Part shown: in pieces, positions 1 through 9,430 of the stretch
Numbering within the stretch: position 1 is the first letter of the stretch
How the letters are laid out: each line of letters opens with the position of its first letter
Source of the DNA: Nostoc sp. NIES-4103
GTDB lineage: Bacteria; Cyanobacteriota; Cyanobacteriia; Cyanobacteriales; Nostocaceae
Direction of reading: 5' to 3'
DNA length: 64,000 nt
Assembly (NCBI RefSeq): GCF_002368335.1
Contig: NZ_AP018288.1
Span: forward strand, 4,530,727 to 4,594,726
The notes under the pieces: generated by a model
What the model saw: the letters and a program-made list of their open reading frames with translations, nothing else
What the model was told of the DNA's origin: nothing
Database searches by the model: none
Position numbers and translations under genes: made by a program

Positions 1-935
1 GCGGCGAGGTAAACGTCATCTAGACTAGGACGAGATTGGGCAATGCCAAAGATGGGCAAGCTAGCAGCATTTAGCGCTTGCTGGATGGTAATTAAGGCAT
101 CATTTTGGGGTGTCACCACTAAGTTGAGGGAATTACCCTGAGCGCTGTTGATGATCACTTCTTGGACAAATGGCAATGCTTGTAGAAGATTTTTGGCTTT
201 TTCGGCTTCCTCAATGGGGGAAAACTCCTGAATTCGCAATGTGATGCGATCGCCTCCTACTTGATCTTTTAACTGGGAAGGTGTTCCAGATGCAATCACA
301 ACGCCGCGATCAATAATTGCCACGCGATCGGCTAAAGCGTCGATTTCTTCTAAATAATGGCTGGTAATCAGCACCGTTGTCCCAGAGACCCGCAACTGCC
401 GCAGGAAGTCCCATACCACAAAACGGCTTTCTATGTCAAGTCCTACCGTTGGCTCATCCAACACCAAAACATCCGGTGCATGGAGTAATCCAGCGGCCAA
501 GTCAAGGCGCTTGCGTAAACCGCCAGAGTAAGTTCCGGTTTTTTTATTGGCGTATTCTTGTAAACCGAGTAAATCTAATACAGTGTCAATCCGCTGTTTA
601 GCTAATGCGCCAGGAATGTGATAAAGTGCAGCTTGTAATTGTAGCAATTCCCGTCCAGTTAGCACCTTATCTATGGCGACTTCCTGAGCGACATAACCTA
701 GGCGTTGTCTTGCCAGTTTAGGATTATCTAACACAGAAATACCAGACACTTCGATTTTGCCAGCATCCGGTGTAGTCAGCGTACACAAGGCACGTAGAGT
801 AGTAGTTTTGCCGGCACCGTTGGGGCCAAGTAAACCAAAGATTTCTCCAGGTTCTACCTCAAAGGATACATCTTTGACGGCGACCACCGTGCCGTAGCGC
901 TTTTGCAGATTTTCGATTAAAACGGCGGGAGCCAT
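1..935 (-). CDS. ABC transporter ATP-binding protein, DrrA/CcmA type (partial)
   Basis: The reverse strand reads open from an ATG at 935 to the window edge, so the end is missing. Reading inward I see Walker A (GPNGAGKTT, about residue 40), a signature motif in the form YSGGLRKRLDLA, Walker B (VLVLDEPTVGLD) and the switch histidine in LITSHYLEE. The last visible residues (SRPSLDDVYLAA) match the usual tail of DrrA-like ATPases, so only a little is missing. These ATPases power export through a separate membrane permease, which would lie beyond the left edge. The substrate cannot be told from the sequence. Confidence 0.9.
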   Translation of the reverse strand, partial: MAPAVLIENLQKRYGTVVAVKDVSFEVEPGEIFGLLGPNGAGKTTTLRALCTLTTPDAGKIEVSGISVLDNPKLARQRLGYVAQEVAIDKVLTGRELLQLQAALYHIPGALAKQRIDTVLDLLGLQEYANKKTGTYSGGLRKRLDLAAGLLHAPDVLVLDEPTVGLDIESRFVVWDFLRQLRVSGTTVLITSHYLEEIDALADRVAIIDRGVVIASGTPSQLKDQVGGDRITLRIQEFSPIEEAEKAKNLLQALPFVQEVIINSAQGNSLNLVVTPQNDALITIQQALNAASLPIFGIAQSRPSLDDVYLA

Positions 936-1074
936 GACAGCTTAACCCCTAACTATACAAATCTCAACAAATCCTATTTCTATTGTAATTGAGTGGTGTG
1001 AGGTGAAGCGATCGCTTTGGTTGTCCTTGGTCATTTATCATTAGTCATTTGTCATTAGTCAACCAGAATAATTT

Positions 1075-1220
1075 AACGTGAGTTCGATGACCTCTCCCTC
1101 CCAGCCTCCCTCGCCTTTTAGGAGAGGGAGGAGGAACGAAAAAATAATAGTTTTACTCCCCTCTCCTTGTAGGAGAGGGGCCGGGGGAGAAGTTAAAACA
1201 GCACTTGTCGAACTCACGTT
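1075..1220. repeat. Inverted-repeat element, family AACGTGAGTTCGA, copy 1
   Basis: A 146-bp element with ends AACGTGAGTTCGA and TCGAACTCACGTT. Inside are two smaller hairpins built from CTCTCCCTCC / GGAGAGGG and CCCCTCTCC / GGAGAGGGG blocks. Related elements lie at 41099-41253 and 60495-60820, the last in the opposite orientation. It has no coding capacity, so it behaves like a MITE or a dispersed palindromic repeat. Confidence 0.75.
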
Positions 1221-1225
1221 AATTT

Positions 1226-1372
1226 AACCTGAGTTCGGGATAAGCCCAAACCATGATTCTATCGTTGGCTGAAAGTCCTAAAATTTACGCAAAATATCTC
1301 TCAAACTCTCATAACTCTGTGATCTCTGTGCCTCTGCGGTTCGATAAAATTTTCTTAACCCGAACTGAAGTT
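1226..1372. repeat. Possible second repeat with imperfect inverted ends
   Basis: Directly beside the previous element, AACCTGAGTTCGGG (1226) and CCGAACTGAAGTT (1359) form imperfect inverted ends around about 120 bp. The interior includes the common cyanobacterial spacer motif CTCTGTGCCTCTGCGGTTCG, also seen in variants near 12940, 44465 and 48715. No gene is visible here. Confidence 0.4.
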
Positions 1373-1392
1373 AATTTATTTCTTGAAGTTCT

Positions 1393-3642
1393 CTAAGCAA
1401 ACTCATAACGGTTTTTACCGAGATGCTTTGCACGGTACATAGCGGTATCTGCTTGTTTAATCAATGTTTCAACGTTTTGACCGTTAAAGGGGTAAATACT
1501 GATACCAATACTTGCGGAAATTCTAATAGTATATTCATCCAAAACAATTGGCTCGGTGATGCATCCTAAAATTTTTTCAGCAACTTTCGCAGCCACTTGT
1601 GCGTTGGGAATTGCTCTTAAAATCACAGTAAATTCATCGCCACCCAAACGAGAAACAGTATCACTACCACGTAAAGAATTACTGAGTCGCTGAGCGACGG
1701 TTACTAGCAAGCGATCGCCTATCTCATGTCCGAGGGTATCATTAATTTGCTTAAAGCCATCCAGGTCAATAAACAGCAGTCCCAGAAATATATTATTGTT
1801 TTGCGCCCAATCTAAGGATTGGTCAAGCTGTTCTGCAAAAAATTTTCGATTCGATAAACCTGTGAGAGGGTCGTGATAAGCCAGAAAACGCAAATGGTCT
1901 TCTTGACGTTTCAATTCATTGTTAGAGCGAGATAACTCGGCAGCAGTACGTTTAAGTTTTTCTTCTTGCTGTTTACGCTCAGTAATATCTCGAATTATAC
2001 CAACTAAAAATACATTACCAGCAGCATCCTTGTGGAGCGATCGCTTAGTGGCAATTAAATGAATTTTCCCAGTAGCATCAGTAAATTCTTCTTCGTTTTC
2101 TTGGGATTGCTGAGTAAAGAATACAAGCTCATCTTGTTGCCTAAAGATATCAGCTTCATGTTTAGGGAAAAAGTCATAATCTGATTTTTCAACTAACACA
2201 GTATCGGGATAACCAATGAATCGACAATAGGCTTCATTTAAAACAATCCATTGATGTTGTTGATTTTTCACAAAAATTGGATCGGCAATTGTATCAATTA
2301 CTTGCTGTAAAAACTCTTTGGAACGTTTCAACTCTTCTTGGATATGAGCAATATGCAAAATCATCCAAATAACGGATATGCCAAAGGTCAAAAGTGAAGG
2401 AATTATTGGTATCCACCAACCGGACAAAAAAGCTAGATATGCACTTGGTATTAACACCAAGCAAGAAAGCAAAATGCTGAGGATGCTATGTCTTGGACTT
2501 TGTATTCGCCATGTGATTAACGCTCCCATATAAGACCAGATAAAAATCCACAAGTATTCTCCTTGTTCAGACCATGTTTTTAATAAAGGTCGATTGTCGA
2601 TGGCTGCTGAGATTAACTCACTAATGAAATAAGCTTGCAGTTCAATACCGGCAACAGGCTTTGCTGTACCCATCAGACTACTGGATTGGGGGATAAACAC
2701 AAAATCCTGGAGACTGGGAGCAGTGGAACCAATAAGTACGATGCGATCGCGTATCCAATTTGCTGGTACTTTGTTATTTAGCACATCGCTCATGGTTACC
2801 TGTCGATAACCGCAGTGTTTTACAGAACCGCTACTCTCACAACCTGGTTTGGGAAAATTTGACAAAATTTGGTAGCCTCCATCATCAGCTCCAATATAGG
2901 CACCATCATTTGCCTGAAAGCGAGTAAATACTGCCTTGCCCAATTGTAAATACTGAGGATTTTCTGATGCTTTTTGGGGAGTGATTCCTTCTGACTTTAA
3001 ATATAACAAAGCTAGCTTTAAGGCAAAACTTTGATGTTCTTGTTGATCAATATGCCAATACAATAAGCTACGACGTATTTTGCCATCAGGGTCATATACT
3101 ACATTATTAAAACCTACCTGATTTCGATTTAGTCCTAATGGAGGTAAAACACCAATATTTTTGTTTTGATCATTTTTGTTTTTGTTATTTGCTAACAGTT
3201 CAATACCAATCAAATTTGGCATTGCTTTATAAGCATCAAGCAGTTCTTGATTACCAGGCTTAGTTACCAAGTTATTACTGGGAACTATTAAATCTCGGTA
3301 GATATCTAAGCCAATAGCCCGAGGTTTGTGAACGTTTAATTTTTGTAATAGCTTAGCAATATCGCCATCTGGAATCGGCCAAGAACCGACTTGGCGTAAA
3401 GATTCTTCATCAATTGCTATGATCGTAATGCGGTTATCTGGCTGTTCGTTTGGGCGTAAGCGAAAAAATTGATCTAATACTGCTAACTCTAAGGATTGCA
3501 ATAATCCTACAGAGCGTATAAGTAAGATGCAGACTGCAACACTAGAGGCAGTAATCAATTCTCTATATCCTCTACCAAGCGGTTGTTTTAGCCCCAACCT
3601 TAACTTCACAAGACGCTTGCCTAGCTGCTGACTCATTCCCAT
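1393..3642 (-). CDS. CHASE2-PAS-GGDEF diguanylate cyclase
   Basis: This 749-aa membrane signalling protein should make cyclic di-GMP. In order: an N-terminal membrane helix (about 30-50), an extracytoplasmic CHASE2 sensor domain (to about 370), three closely spaced membrane helices (about 370-440), a PAS domain (about 450-570), a short coiled coil and a GGDEF domain (about 590-745). The catalytic signature GGDEF is intact, and an RxxD inhibitory site (RGSD) lies five residues before it, so product inhibition is expected. There is no EAL domain. CHASE2 senses an unknown external cue. The gene stands alone between repeat-rich spacers. Confidence 0.93.
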   Translation of the reverse strand: MGMSQQLGKRLVKLRLGLKQPLGRGYRELITASSVAVCILLIRSVGLLQSLELAVLDQFFRLRPNEQPDNRITIIAIDEESLRQVGSWPIPDGDIAKLLQKLNVHKPRAIGLDIYRDLIVPSNNLVTKPGNQELLDAYKAMPNLIGIELLANNKNKNDQNKNIGVLPPLGLNRNQVGFNNVVYDPDGKIRRSLLYWHIDQQEHQSFALKLALLYLKSEGITPQKASENPQYLQLGKAVFTRFQANDGAYIGADDGGYQILSNFPKPGCESSGSVKHCGYRQVTMSDVLNNKVPANWIRDRIVLIGSTAPSLQDFVFIPQSSSLMGTAKPVAGIELQAYFISELISAAIDNRPLLKTWSEQGEYLWIFIWSYMGALITWRIQSPRHSILSILLSCLVLIPSAYLAFLSGWWIPIIPSLLTFGISVIWMILHIAHIQEELKRSKEFLQQVIDTIADPIFVKNQQHQWIVLNEAYCRFIGYPDTVLVEKSDYDFFPKHEADIFRQQDELVFFTQQSQENEEEFTDATGKIHLIATKRSLHKDAAGNVFLVGIIRDITERKQQEEKLKRTAAELSRSNNELKRQEDHLRFLAYHDPLTGLSNRKFFAEQLDQSLDWAQNNNIFLGLLFIDLDGFKQINDTLGHEIGDRLLVTVAQRLSNSLRGSDTVSRLGGDEFTVILRAIPNAQVAAKVAEKILGCITEPIVLDEYTIRISASIGISIYPFNGQNVETLIKQADTAMYRAKHLGKNRYEFA

Positions 3643-4833
3643 TACCTAGTGGGGAGAAATATTCTTTATTTCCTATAGCTATGGATTACTTGGCAAATAT
3701 AGCTCAAGCAAGAACTATACTGAATTTTTGAGAATTTTTTTAATTGTGTTAGGTTCTTTCAGACGATGAGTCATGACGACTCATGATCTGACCAAAGGGC
3801 AACTGTAATTGTCGTTTCTATTATGGCGATTTCAGTATAAATTTTATTCCTAAATAACAAAAGTATATTTACAGCAATTCACGATTGACAAATTTTATTT
3901 TTGAGTAGGTATATATAATCGTCTGCTACAAACTCTCTTGGATACCTTCAATATGGAGTACCAAATTGGGCAAACAAATATTGTTTGGGATGGACTAGAG
4001 ATAAATTTCACAAGATGTTCAAGTTTATCATCAGACTCAAACAATAGTAACAATGACAATTTTATCAAAGCATAAATCTTAACTAAGTAACATTACTTAG
4101 TTAATTTGAGTAGGCAGCATTTGTTGATTATAGTCGCAGGTAAATAAAAAATTTGTAATTAAAATTGAGATCAGCTAAAGCACATCTAAATCGCATAATC
4201 AATGGTGTACTCTTACGCTTAAGCCAGTTACGCGTAGCGGCGAGCAAAGGGTAAGGTCGTTGAATGATGACTATCATCAGTCACATAATGCCCAGTTAAA
4301 CAGAAGTCAATTGCAAGGGAAGCGTAGACGCGTACTGCTTCGCAGAACCCGCAGGCTAGCGGCTTCTCGTTACCAAGGAAGAGGATTCTTGCTTTCTTAG
4401 AGTAGCAATAACAAAGACTCTGGGATTGCTACTCTTCGAGTTCTCCTTTAGGAGTACGCTTGACTTTGTTGCACTTGCTGCGAATATATTGCAAGTAATG
4501 TAACGGACATGAGATCAAAAGTCCAAACAATTAGATATGCATCTTTATATGGAACAGCTTAAAAATTAGGACTTACGCAAGTGTCATATTTTTCTCGTGT
4601 GGGTTGTCAAAGGTCAAAAGGAGCCAGTCGTGTGGTGAAGCAACGCGGTCTTGGAGGTTCCCACGCCACTTGCTCCACTTGGGGAGACCCCTCTTGGCCG
4701 CAGTGGCTCCCCATGAGCGATTGCTGAAAGGGTTTCCCGACTTGAACGAACTGGTGAGGTAGTCCGAACTATTGACTGCTATTGCAGAAAATATGTGTGC
4801 CAGTTGCATAAGTCCTGAAAATATTTCAGCAAG
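3643..4833. other. Intergenic region, no supported gene
   Basis: About 1.2 kb without a convincing gene. A 40-codon open frame (3953-4075, plus strand) has no ribosome site and no recognisable family. A palindromic repeat block (AAGCGTAGACGCG... GCTAGCGGCTTCTCG) lies at 4320-4370. A second block at 4641-4717 carries the motif CGGTCTTGG...GTGGAGC, also found at 13656, 26078 and 50829. A 90-codon reverse frame over 4573-4845 is mostly this repeat and is not called. Confidence 0.6.
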
Positions 4834-4885
4834 CAAAAAAGTCAACTGGAATACAATTGCTGCATTTAACCAGTTGACTTTTTTT
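4834..4885. terminator. Bidirectional hairpin terminator after the VKOR gene
   Basis: A perfect 15-bp stem, AAAAAAGTCAACTGG pairing with CCAGTTGACTTTTTT, with a ~20-nt loop. Both flanks give a U-run, so it can stop transcription on either strand. It sits about 40 bp past the end of the VKOR-thioredoxin gene. Confidence 0.8.
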
Positions 4886-4924
4886 GGTGCAATAGTTGAG
4901 TTGTTAAAAACAGACTCGATAAAA

Positions 4925-5905
4925 TTATTTAAAATACTTAAAGTTAGTTGAACCTGTATAGCCAGAGATTTTCGCCAGTTCGTCTAGATTTTGCACTCCG
5001 TTATAGGTTTTGCCATTGATGATCCAAGTAGGAAAACCTTTTATTTTTGCTGCTTGACACAATTCTGGTTTACCTTTTGGGCTATCAGCAGCGCACTCTA
5101 TCTTAATATTGTCGTTGATAATCTGGTAAGCTTCTTTACCGAAGATTAGCTTTTGCTCATGGCAGTGAGGACACCAATAAGCAACATATTCTTTAGCGCC
5201 TATTTTCACAAGATGACGTGCTAGCTCGATTTCTGCTTGACCTGATGTAGTAGTGATTTCCCAACCAAATTCGGGGTTAGGATCTTGTTTGGGAAAAAAG
5301 GTGATTTTCTCTGGTTGTCCGGGAGTAGATGAGCCTGTTGAAGTATTCACCCCAGCATAAACACCTAAAGTGCCAATCAGGGTTACCATCCCTACAATAA
5401 CGGCAGTAAAAAAGATTTGTCCAAAATCTTGCCAATCACGACCAATAATAGTCAGTACCAAAAAACTCAGGGAAAATAAAGCTGAACCAATACAGTAAGG
5501 ACACAAAGCTTTAATTTGGAATGCCAGCAAGTACATCAAATAGCCACTGAAGACAGACATGGCGATCGCTCCTACCAACAATAACCACCATGTCAAGTTG
5601 TCCAGTTGTTTGCGACTATTGTTTTCTCCTGCTTTCAACACCAAAGGAGCTAAAGCAAATATTGCCATACTGGTGTATGCCAATAATCCAAATAAAGCTA
5701 ATGGCTGGCCAAAAACTGTTGCCCAAGGGCTGGACAGTACATCATTACAGCCTTTGACACCAGCCTGTGCCACACAAGCTGCACTGCCTCCTGTTAACTT
5801 TTCGATGGTGAGATAACCTGTGGTCAGGATACCAAGTCCGGCGATCGCGGCAATCAATAGACGCGACCATTTATGAATCCAAGGGGTAGAACGGCGGCGA
5901 ATCAT
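4925..5905 (-). CDS. Vitamin K epoxide reductase family protein fused to thioredoxin-like domain
   Basis: This 326-aa membrane protein is expected to form disulfide bonds on the periplasmic or lumenal side, passing electrons to quinone. Residues about 15-185 are a five-helix VKOR domain with the loop cysteines C44 and C53 and the redox pair CPYC (C135, C138). After a linker, residues about 210-320 form a thioredoxin-like domain with the motif WCPHCHEQ (C245, C248) and a GFPTW cis-proline loop. This fused layout is the cyanobacterial and plant (LTO1) type, in which the enzyme and its DsbA-like partner are one chain. It is a single gene with its own terminator. Confidence 0.95.
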   Translation of the reverse strand: MIRRRSTPWIHKWSRLLIAAIAGLGILTTGYLTIEKLTGGSAACVAQAGVKGCNDVLSSPWATVFGQPLALFGLLAYTSMAIFALAPLVLKAGENNSRKQLDNLTWWLLLVGAIAMSVFSGYLMYLLAFQIKALCPYCIGSALFSLSFLVLTIIGRDWQDFGQIFFTAVIVGMVTLIGTLGVYAGVNTSTGSSTPGQPEKITFFPKQDPNPEFGWEITTTSGQAEIELARHLVKIGAKEYVAYWCPHCHEQKLIFGKEAYQIINDNIKIECAADSPKGKPELCQAAKIKGFPTWIINGKTYNGVQNLDELAKISGYTGSTNFKYFK

Positions 5906-5908
5906 AAG

Positions 5909-6027
5909 ATTAGGGATTAGGGATTGGGGATTAGGGATTGGGGATTAGGGATTGGGGATTAGGGATTGGAAGAATTTATAACTATATATCTTTCCCAGTA
6001 CCCAGTACCCAGTCCCCAGACCCCAGT
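5909..6027. repeat. Short tandem heptamer repeats (GGGATTA/GGGATTG; CAGTACC)
   Basis: About eight GGGATTA/GGGATTG units (5909-5969), then CCCAGTACCCAGT-type units (5994-6027), fill the gap between the VKOR and btpA genes. These are the short tandemly repeated repetitive sequences typical of heterocyst-forming cyanobacteria. Confidence 0.85.
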
Positions 6028-6029
6028 AC

Positions 6030-6878
6030 CTAAGAATGTAGCTTCACATGTGGTGCTGATTTGTTTTCACTTTTGGAGTTCCAACTCCGACGTGCAGCTT
6101 CTACAAATTGACTGACGCGAATTGGATCAATTGGTTGCTCAATCCGACCTTGGCGTTTGAGGGAACTGGAAACAATCACACCATCGGCTGCCTGCATCAG
6201 TGTAGCAATATTCTCCCAATCGGCTCCACTACCAATAAATACAGGTGTGCCGTTTGCCGCACCACAAGCTAGTTCTAAATCTTCTAGATTGGGGGGACTA
6301 CCTGTAGCCCAGCCAGACAAAATTACTGCGTCTGCCAAACCTCTTTCAATTGTGTCTTTTACGGCAACTGTCAGATTTGGAGAACTCAAAGGGCGGGCGT
6401 GTTTTACCAACACGTCGGCCAGAATTTTGACATTGCAACCTAATTCCCGCCGATAGCGCAGTAATTGATGGGCTTCTCCCTCGATTAGTCCTTGGTCAGT
6501 TGCCATTACACCTGTGAGGACGTTAACGCGGATAAATTGTGCTTGCACACAACTGGCGATCGCCATTGCGCTTTTGGCATCGTTCCGCAAAACGTTCAAG
6601 CCTATGGGCAATGTCACCAAATTTTGTATCCTTTGCACTACTACAGTCATGGCACTCACAACTGCTGGATCTACCTGATTTTTGGTAAACGGTGCATCAA
6701 AAAAATTTTCTACAATAATACCGTCAACGCCGCCACTTGCTAGGGCTGTTGCTTCTTGTTCGGCGCGGTCAATTACCGCTTTCAAGCTACCTCCCCAGCG
6801 GGGTGAGGTGGGCAGTGGCAGTAGATGAACCACGCCAATAATTGGTGATCGGGTTTTAAAGATCTGATATAAGTCCAC
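6030..6878 (-). CDS. btpA: Photosystem I biogenesis protein BtpA
   Basis: A BtpA/SgcQ-family TIM-barrel protein, known in cyanobacteria as a factor for stable accumulation of photosystem I reaction-centre proteins at the thylakoid. Family landmarks are IIGVVHLLPLPTSPRWGG near the N terminus, GGVDGIIVENFFDAPF, GLNVLRND, and the C-terminal GSGADWENI followed by GVIVSSSLK. I prefer the GTG at 6878 (product starting VDLYQIFKTRSP, as in homologues). An in-frame TTG at 6911 would add 11 residues. Neither has a strong ribosome site. Confidence 0.92.
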   Translation of the reverse strand: MDLYQIFKTRSPIIGVVHLLPLPTSPRWGGSLKAVIDRAEQEATALASGGVDGIIVENFFDAPFTKNQVDPAVVSAMTVVVQRIQNLVTLPIGLNVLRNDAKSAMAIASCVQAQFIRVNVLTGVMATDQGLIEGEAHQLLRYRRELGCNVKILADVLVKHARPLSSPNLTVAVKDTIERGLADAVILSGWATGSPPNLEDLELACGAANGTPVFIGSGADWENIATLMQAADGVIVSSSLKRQGRIEQPIDPIRVSQFVEAARRSWNSKSENKSAPHVKLHS

Positions 6879-6911
6879 GTCTTTAATCTGCTTTGCAAAG
6901 TCCAGAGTCAA

Positions 6912-8040
6912 ACGATTTTAGATTTTAGATGTGCAATTTTAGATTGACCCTGATCACAATGGTGTGGGTCTTTGTAGATTTTAAATTGACAATTTTAGGC
7001 TTGTTCTACCCAAGGGGCGGAGCATGAGCCGAAAAAACCAATCCAAAATCCCAACGGGACAGGCAGTCCCCTAGACGCTCGTTTTGACACTCGTACCTCA
7101 CTACTGCTGAGGCTTGGAAAGCGTAGTGTTTCACGCCACTTGACGGCAGTCTACTGAAGTCGGGAAACCCCAAGACCCTTCAGGTGACCCTCCTTTTGAC
7201 GCTACGAGCGTCGCTAACGCTTCGCGCTTCGCTACGCTAATATCGCAGTAGCTCCCCTGGGGAGAAGACTCGCGATTTTTGCTATGCTAAAACGCTTCAC
7301 CAGTTGCCAATGGAGGCAAAAGCTCAGATCAAAACTGGATTCACCAAGACTGGGGCTGCCTCACCATGATCCAAAATTGCCAGTCAAAAGTCTACAGTTC
7401 AACAGTTTTTGACAATTGGCCCTTGACAATTGACCCTTGACCTTTGACTCTTAACTAGCTTGTGAAATGCGTTTGATGCTGTTCGGTTTCCTGCCTCTGC
7501 CGTAAGATGGAATTTGGCACAAAACCTCTCATAAGATATGTTAAGATAAAACCTGGCTACAAGAGGAGTTTGCCACTCACAAGACGCGAGGCAGCTTCCC
7601 GTGGTTTTGGCATCTTGCCCGCGCATTGTCGTTGGCCAGACCCAAACTTAAGGGTAGCATTACTGCTTTACTAGGCGTAGTCGCGAGCGCGATTTCCCTG
7701 AGGGTAGCGACTTCTCACAACAAGCCCTTTGGGCGGCTTCCCGATGGGTAAATTTACAACGCACACGCTTTTGGTAATGTAAAATACCAATAGGTGAATT
7801 GTTAAAAAAGATTACAAGTGTCAAATGTACCCATAGACACTTAACTTTACCCTGGGAAACAGACTAATAGTAGAAATATCATAACATGACCTCAAATCGT
7901 CAAGGTCATAGTCCACTACAGTTGCTAAAAGTGGAAAAATCATGCTTAGCGCTGTGATTAGAAGGGTGTTGTTCACAAAGGGCGATGAATTTGCTTTTTG
8001 TGTTTGACCAACAGAAAAAAGAAAGAAAATTTTTCAAAAT
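6912..8040. other. Intergenic region with palindromic repeats, no supported gene
   Basis: About 1.1 kb. The part at 7010-7280 is rich in short palindromes (GACGCTACGAGCGTC, CGCTTCGCTACGC) and holds a degenerate copy of the CGGGAAACCCCAAGACC motif near 7160. A second palindromic block (GCGAGCGCGATTTCC... GACTTCTCAC) is near 7680-7720. Short reverse frames at 7399-7626 and 7906-8109 look like chance. The last 100 bp should carry the rimO promoter, but I see no clear boxes. Confidence 0.6.
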
Positions 8041-9360
8041 ATGGGTGAAAAGCCAACAATTGCAATTTCTCACTTGGGCTGCGAGAAAAATCGAATTGAT
8101 ACAGAACATATGTTAGGACTGCTGGTAGAAGCAGGTTACAATGTAGATACAAATGAAGAGTTAGCAGATTACGTAATAGTCAATACTTGTAGTTTTATTG
8201 AAGCAGCAAGGGAAGAATCTGTCAGAACTTTGGTAGAACTGGCAGAAACCAATAAAAAAATCGTCATCACAGGCTGTATGGCCCAGCACTTCCAAGAGCA
8301 ATTGTTGGAGGAATTACCGGAAGCTGTGGCTTTAGTTGGGACAGGCGATTATCACAAAATTGTAAATGTAATTGAGCGGGTAGAACAAGGGGAGCGAGTT
8401 AAACAGGTGAGTTTAGAACCCACCTACATAGCTGATGAAACTACACCGCGTTACCGCACTACAACTGAAGGAGTTGCCTACCTGCGGGTTGCAGAAGGTT
8501 GTGATTACCGTTGTGCATTTTGTATTATTCCCTACCTGCGAGGAAACCAGCGATCGCGTACTATTGAATCGATAGTTGCTGAAGCCGAGCAATTAGCCAA
8601 TGAAGGTGTACAGGAAATTATTTTAATTTCCCAAATCACCACCAATTACGGATTGGATATTTACGGCAAACCGAAATTAGCCGAATTACTCCAAGCGTTA
8701 GGCAAAGTTGATGTACCGTGGATCAGAATGCACTATGCATATCCCACGGGTCTGACACCAGATGTGATAGCGGCAATTCAAGAAACACCTAACGTTTTAC
8801 CCTATCTCGATTTGCCCTTACAACATTCTCATCCCGATATTCTCCGTGCTATGAACCGTCCCTGGCAAGGGCGGGTGAATAATGAGATTATCCATCGCAT
8901 CAAAACAGCACTACCAACGGCAGTATTACGGACAACATTTATAGTTGGCTTCCCCGGAGAAACTCAAGCACACTTTGAACATTTATTAGAGTTTGTCCAG
9001 CAGCATGAATTTGACCATGTGGGTGTGTTTACATTTTCACCAGAAGAGGGAACACCCGCTTACAAGCTAGCCAATCAGTTGCCAATAGCAGTGATGGATG
9101 AACGGCGACATCAACTAATGGAACTACAACAGCCAATCTCTTGGCGCAAGAATCAGCAGGAAGTAGGCAAGACTGTTGATGTCCTGATTGAGCAAGAAAA
9201 TCCTGAAAGTGGGAAATTGATTGGTCGTTCAGCGAGATTTTCCCCAGAAGTCGATGGTCAAGTCTATGTCGAAGGTGTGGCGAAGCTAGGAACCATCGTA
9301 CCAGTAGCGATCCATAGTGCTGATACATACGACCTTTATGGTCAAGTTGTCAATAACTAA
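8041..9360 (+). CDS. rimO: Ribosomal protein S12 methylthiotransferase RimO
   Basis: A radical-SAM enzyme of 439 aa that adds a methylthio group to the conserved aspartate of ribosomal protein S12. The N-terminal UPF0004 domain shows its three cluster cysteines in LGCEKN (C14), NTCSF (C50) and TGCMAQ (C79). The radical-SAM cluster motif CxxxCxxC is CDYRCAFC (C154, C158, C161). A TRAM domain follows at about 370-435. The HLGCEKNRID motif and total length favour RimO over the tRNA enzyme MiaB. The DEAD-box helicase gene follows 70 bp later on the same strand, so co-transcription is possible. Confidence 0.96.
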   Translation: MGEKPTIAISHLGCEKNRIDTEHMLGLLVEAGYNVDTNEELADYVIVNTCSFIEAAREESVRTLVELAETNKKIVITGCMAQHFQEQLLEELPEAVALVGTGDYHKIVNVIERVEQGERVKQVSLEPTYIADETTPRYRTTTEGVAYLRVAEGCDYRCAFCIIPYLRGNQRSRTIESIVAEAEQLANEGVQEIILISQITTNYGLDIYGKPKLAELLQALGKVDVPWIRMHYAYPTGLTPDVIAAIQETPNVLPYLDLPLQHSHPDILRAMNRPWQGRVNNEIIHRIKTALPTAVLRTTFIVGFPGETQAHFEHLLEFVQQHEFDHVGVFTFSPEEGTPAYKLANQLPIAVMDERRHQLMELQQPISWRKNQQEVGKTVDVLIEQENPESGKLIGRSARFSPEVDGQVYVEGVAKLGTIVPVAIHSADTYDLYGQVVNN

Positions 9361-9430
9361 ACTTGTCATTTGTCCCAAATCAAATGACCAATGACTAAAT
9401 CAAAAAGCAAAATTAAACCTAGGAGATTTG

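Noticed and set aside
4573..4845. 90-codon reverse frame
   Set aside because: It mainly translates the palindromic GGTCTTGG/GTGGAGC repeat and runs into the VKOR terminator; no family or ribosome site.
7399..7626. 75-codon reverse frame in the spacer before rimO
   Set aside because: Composition looks non-coding, with no ribosome site and no family resemblance.
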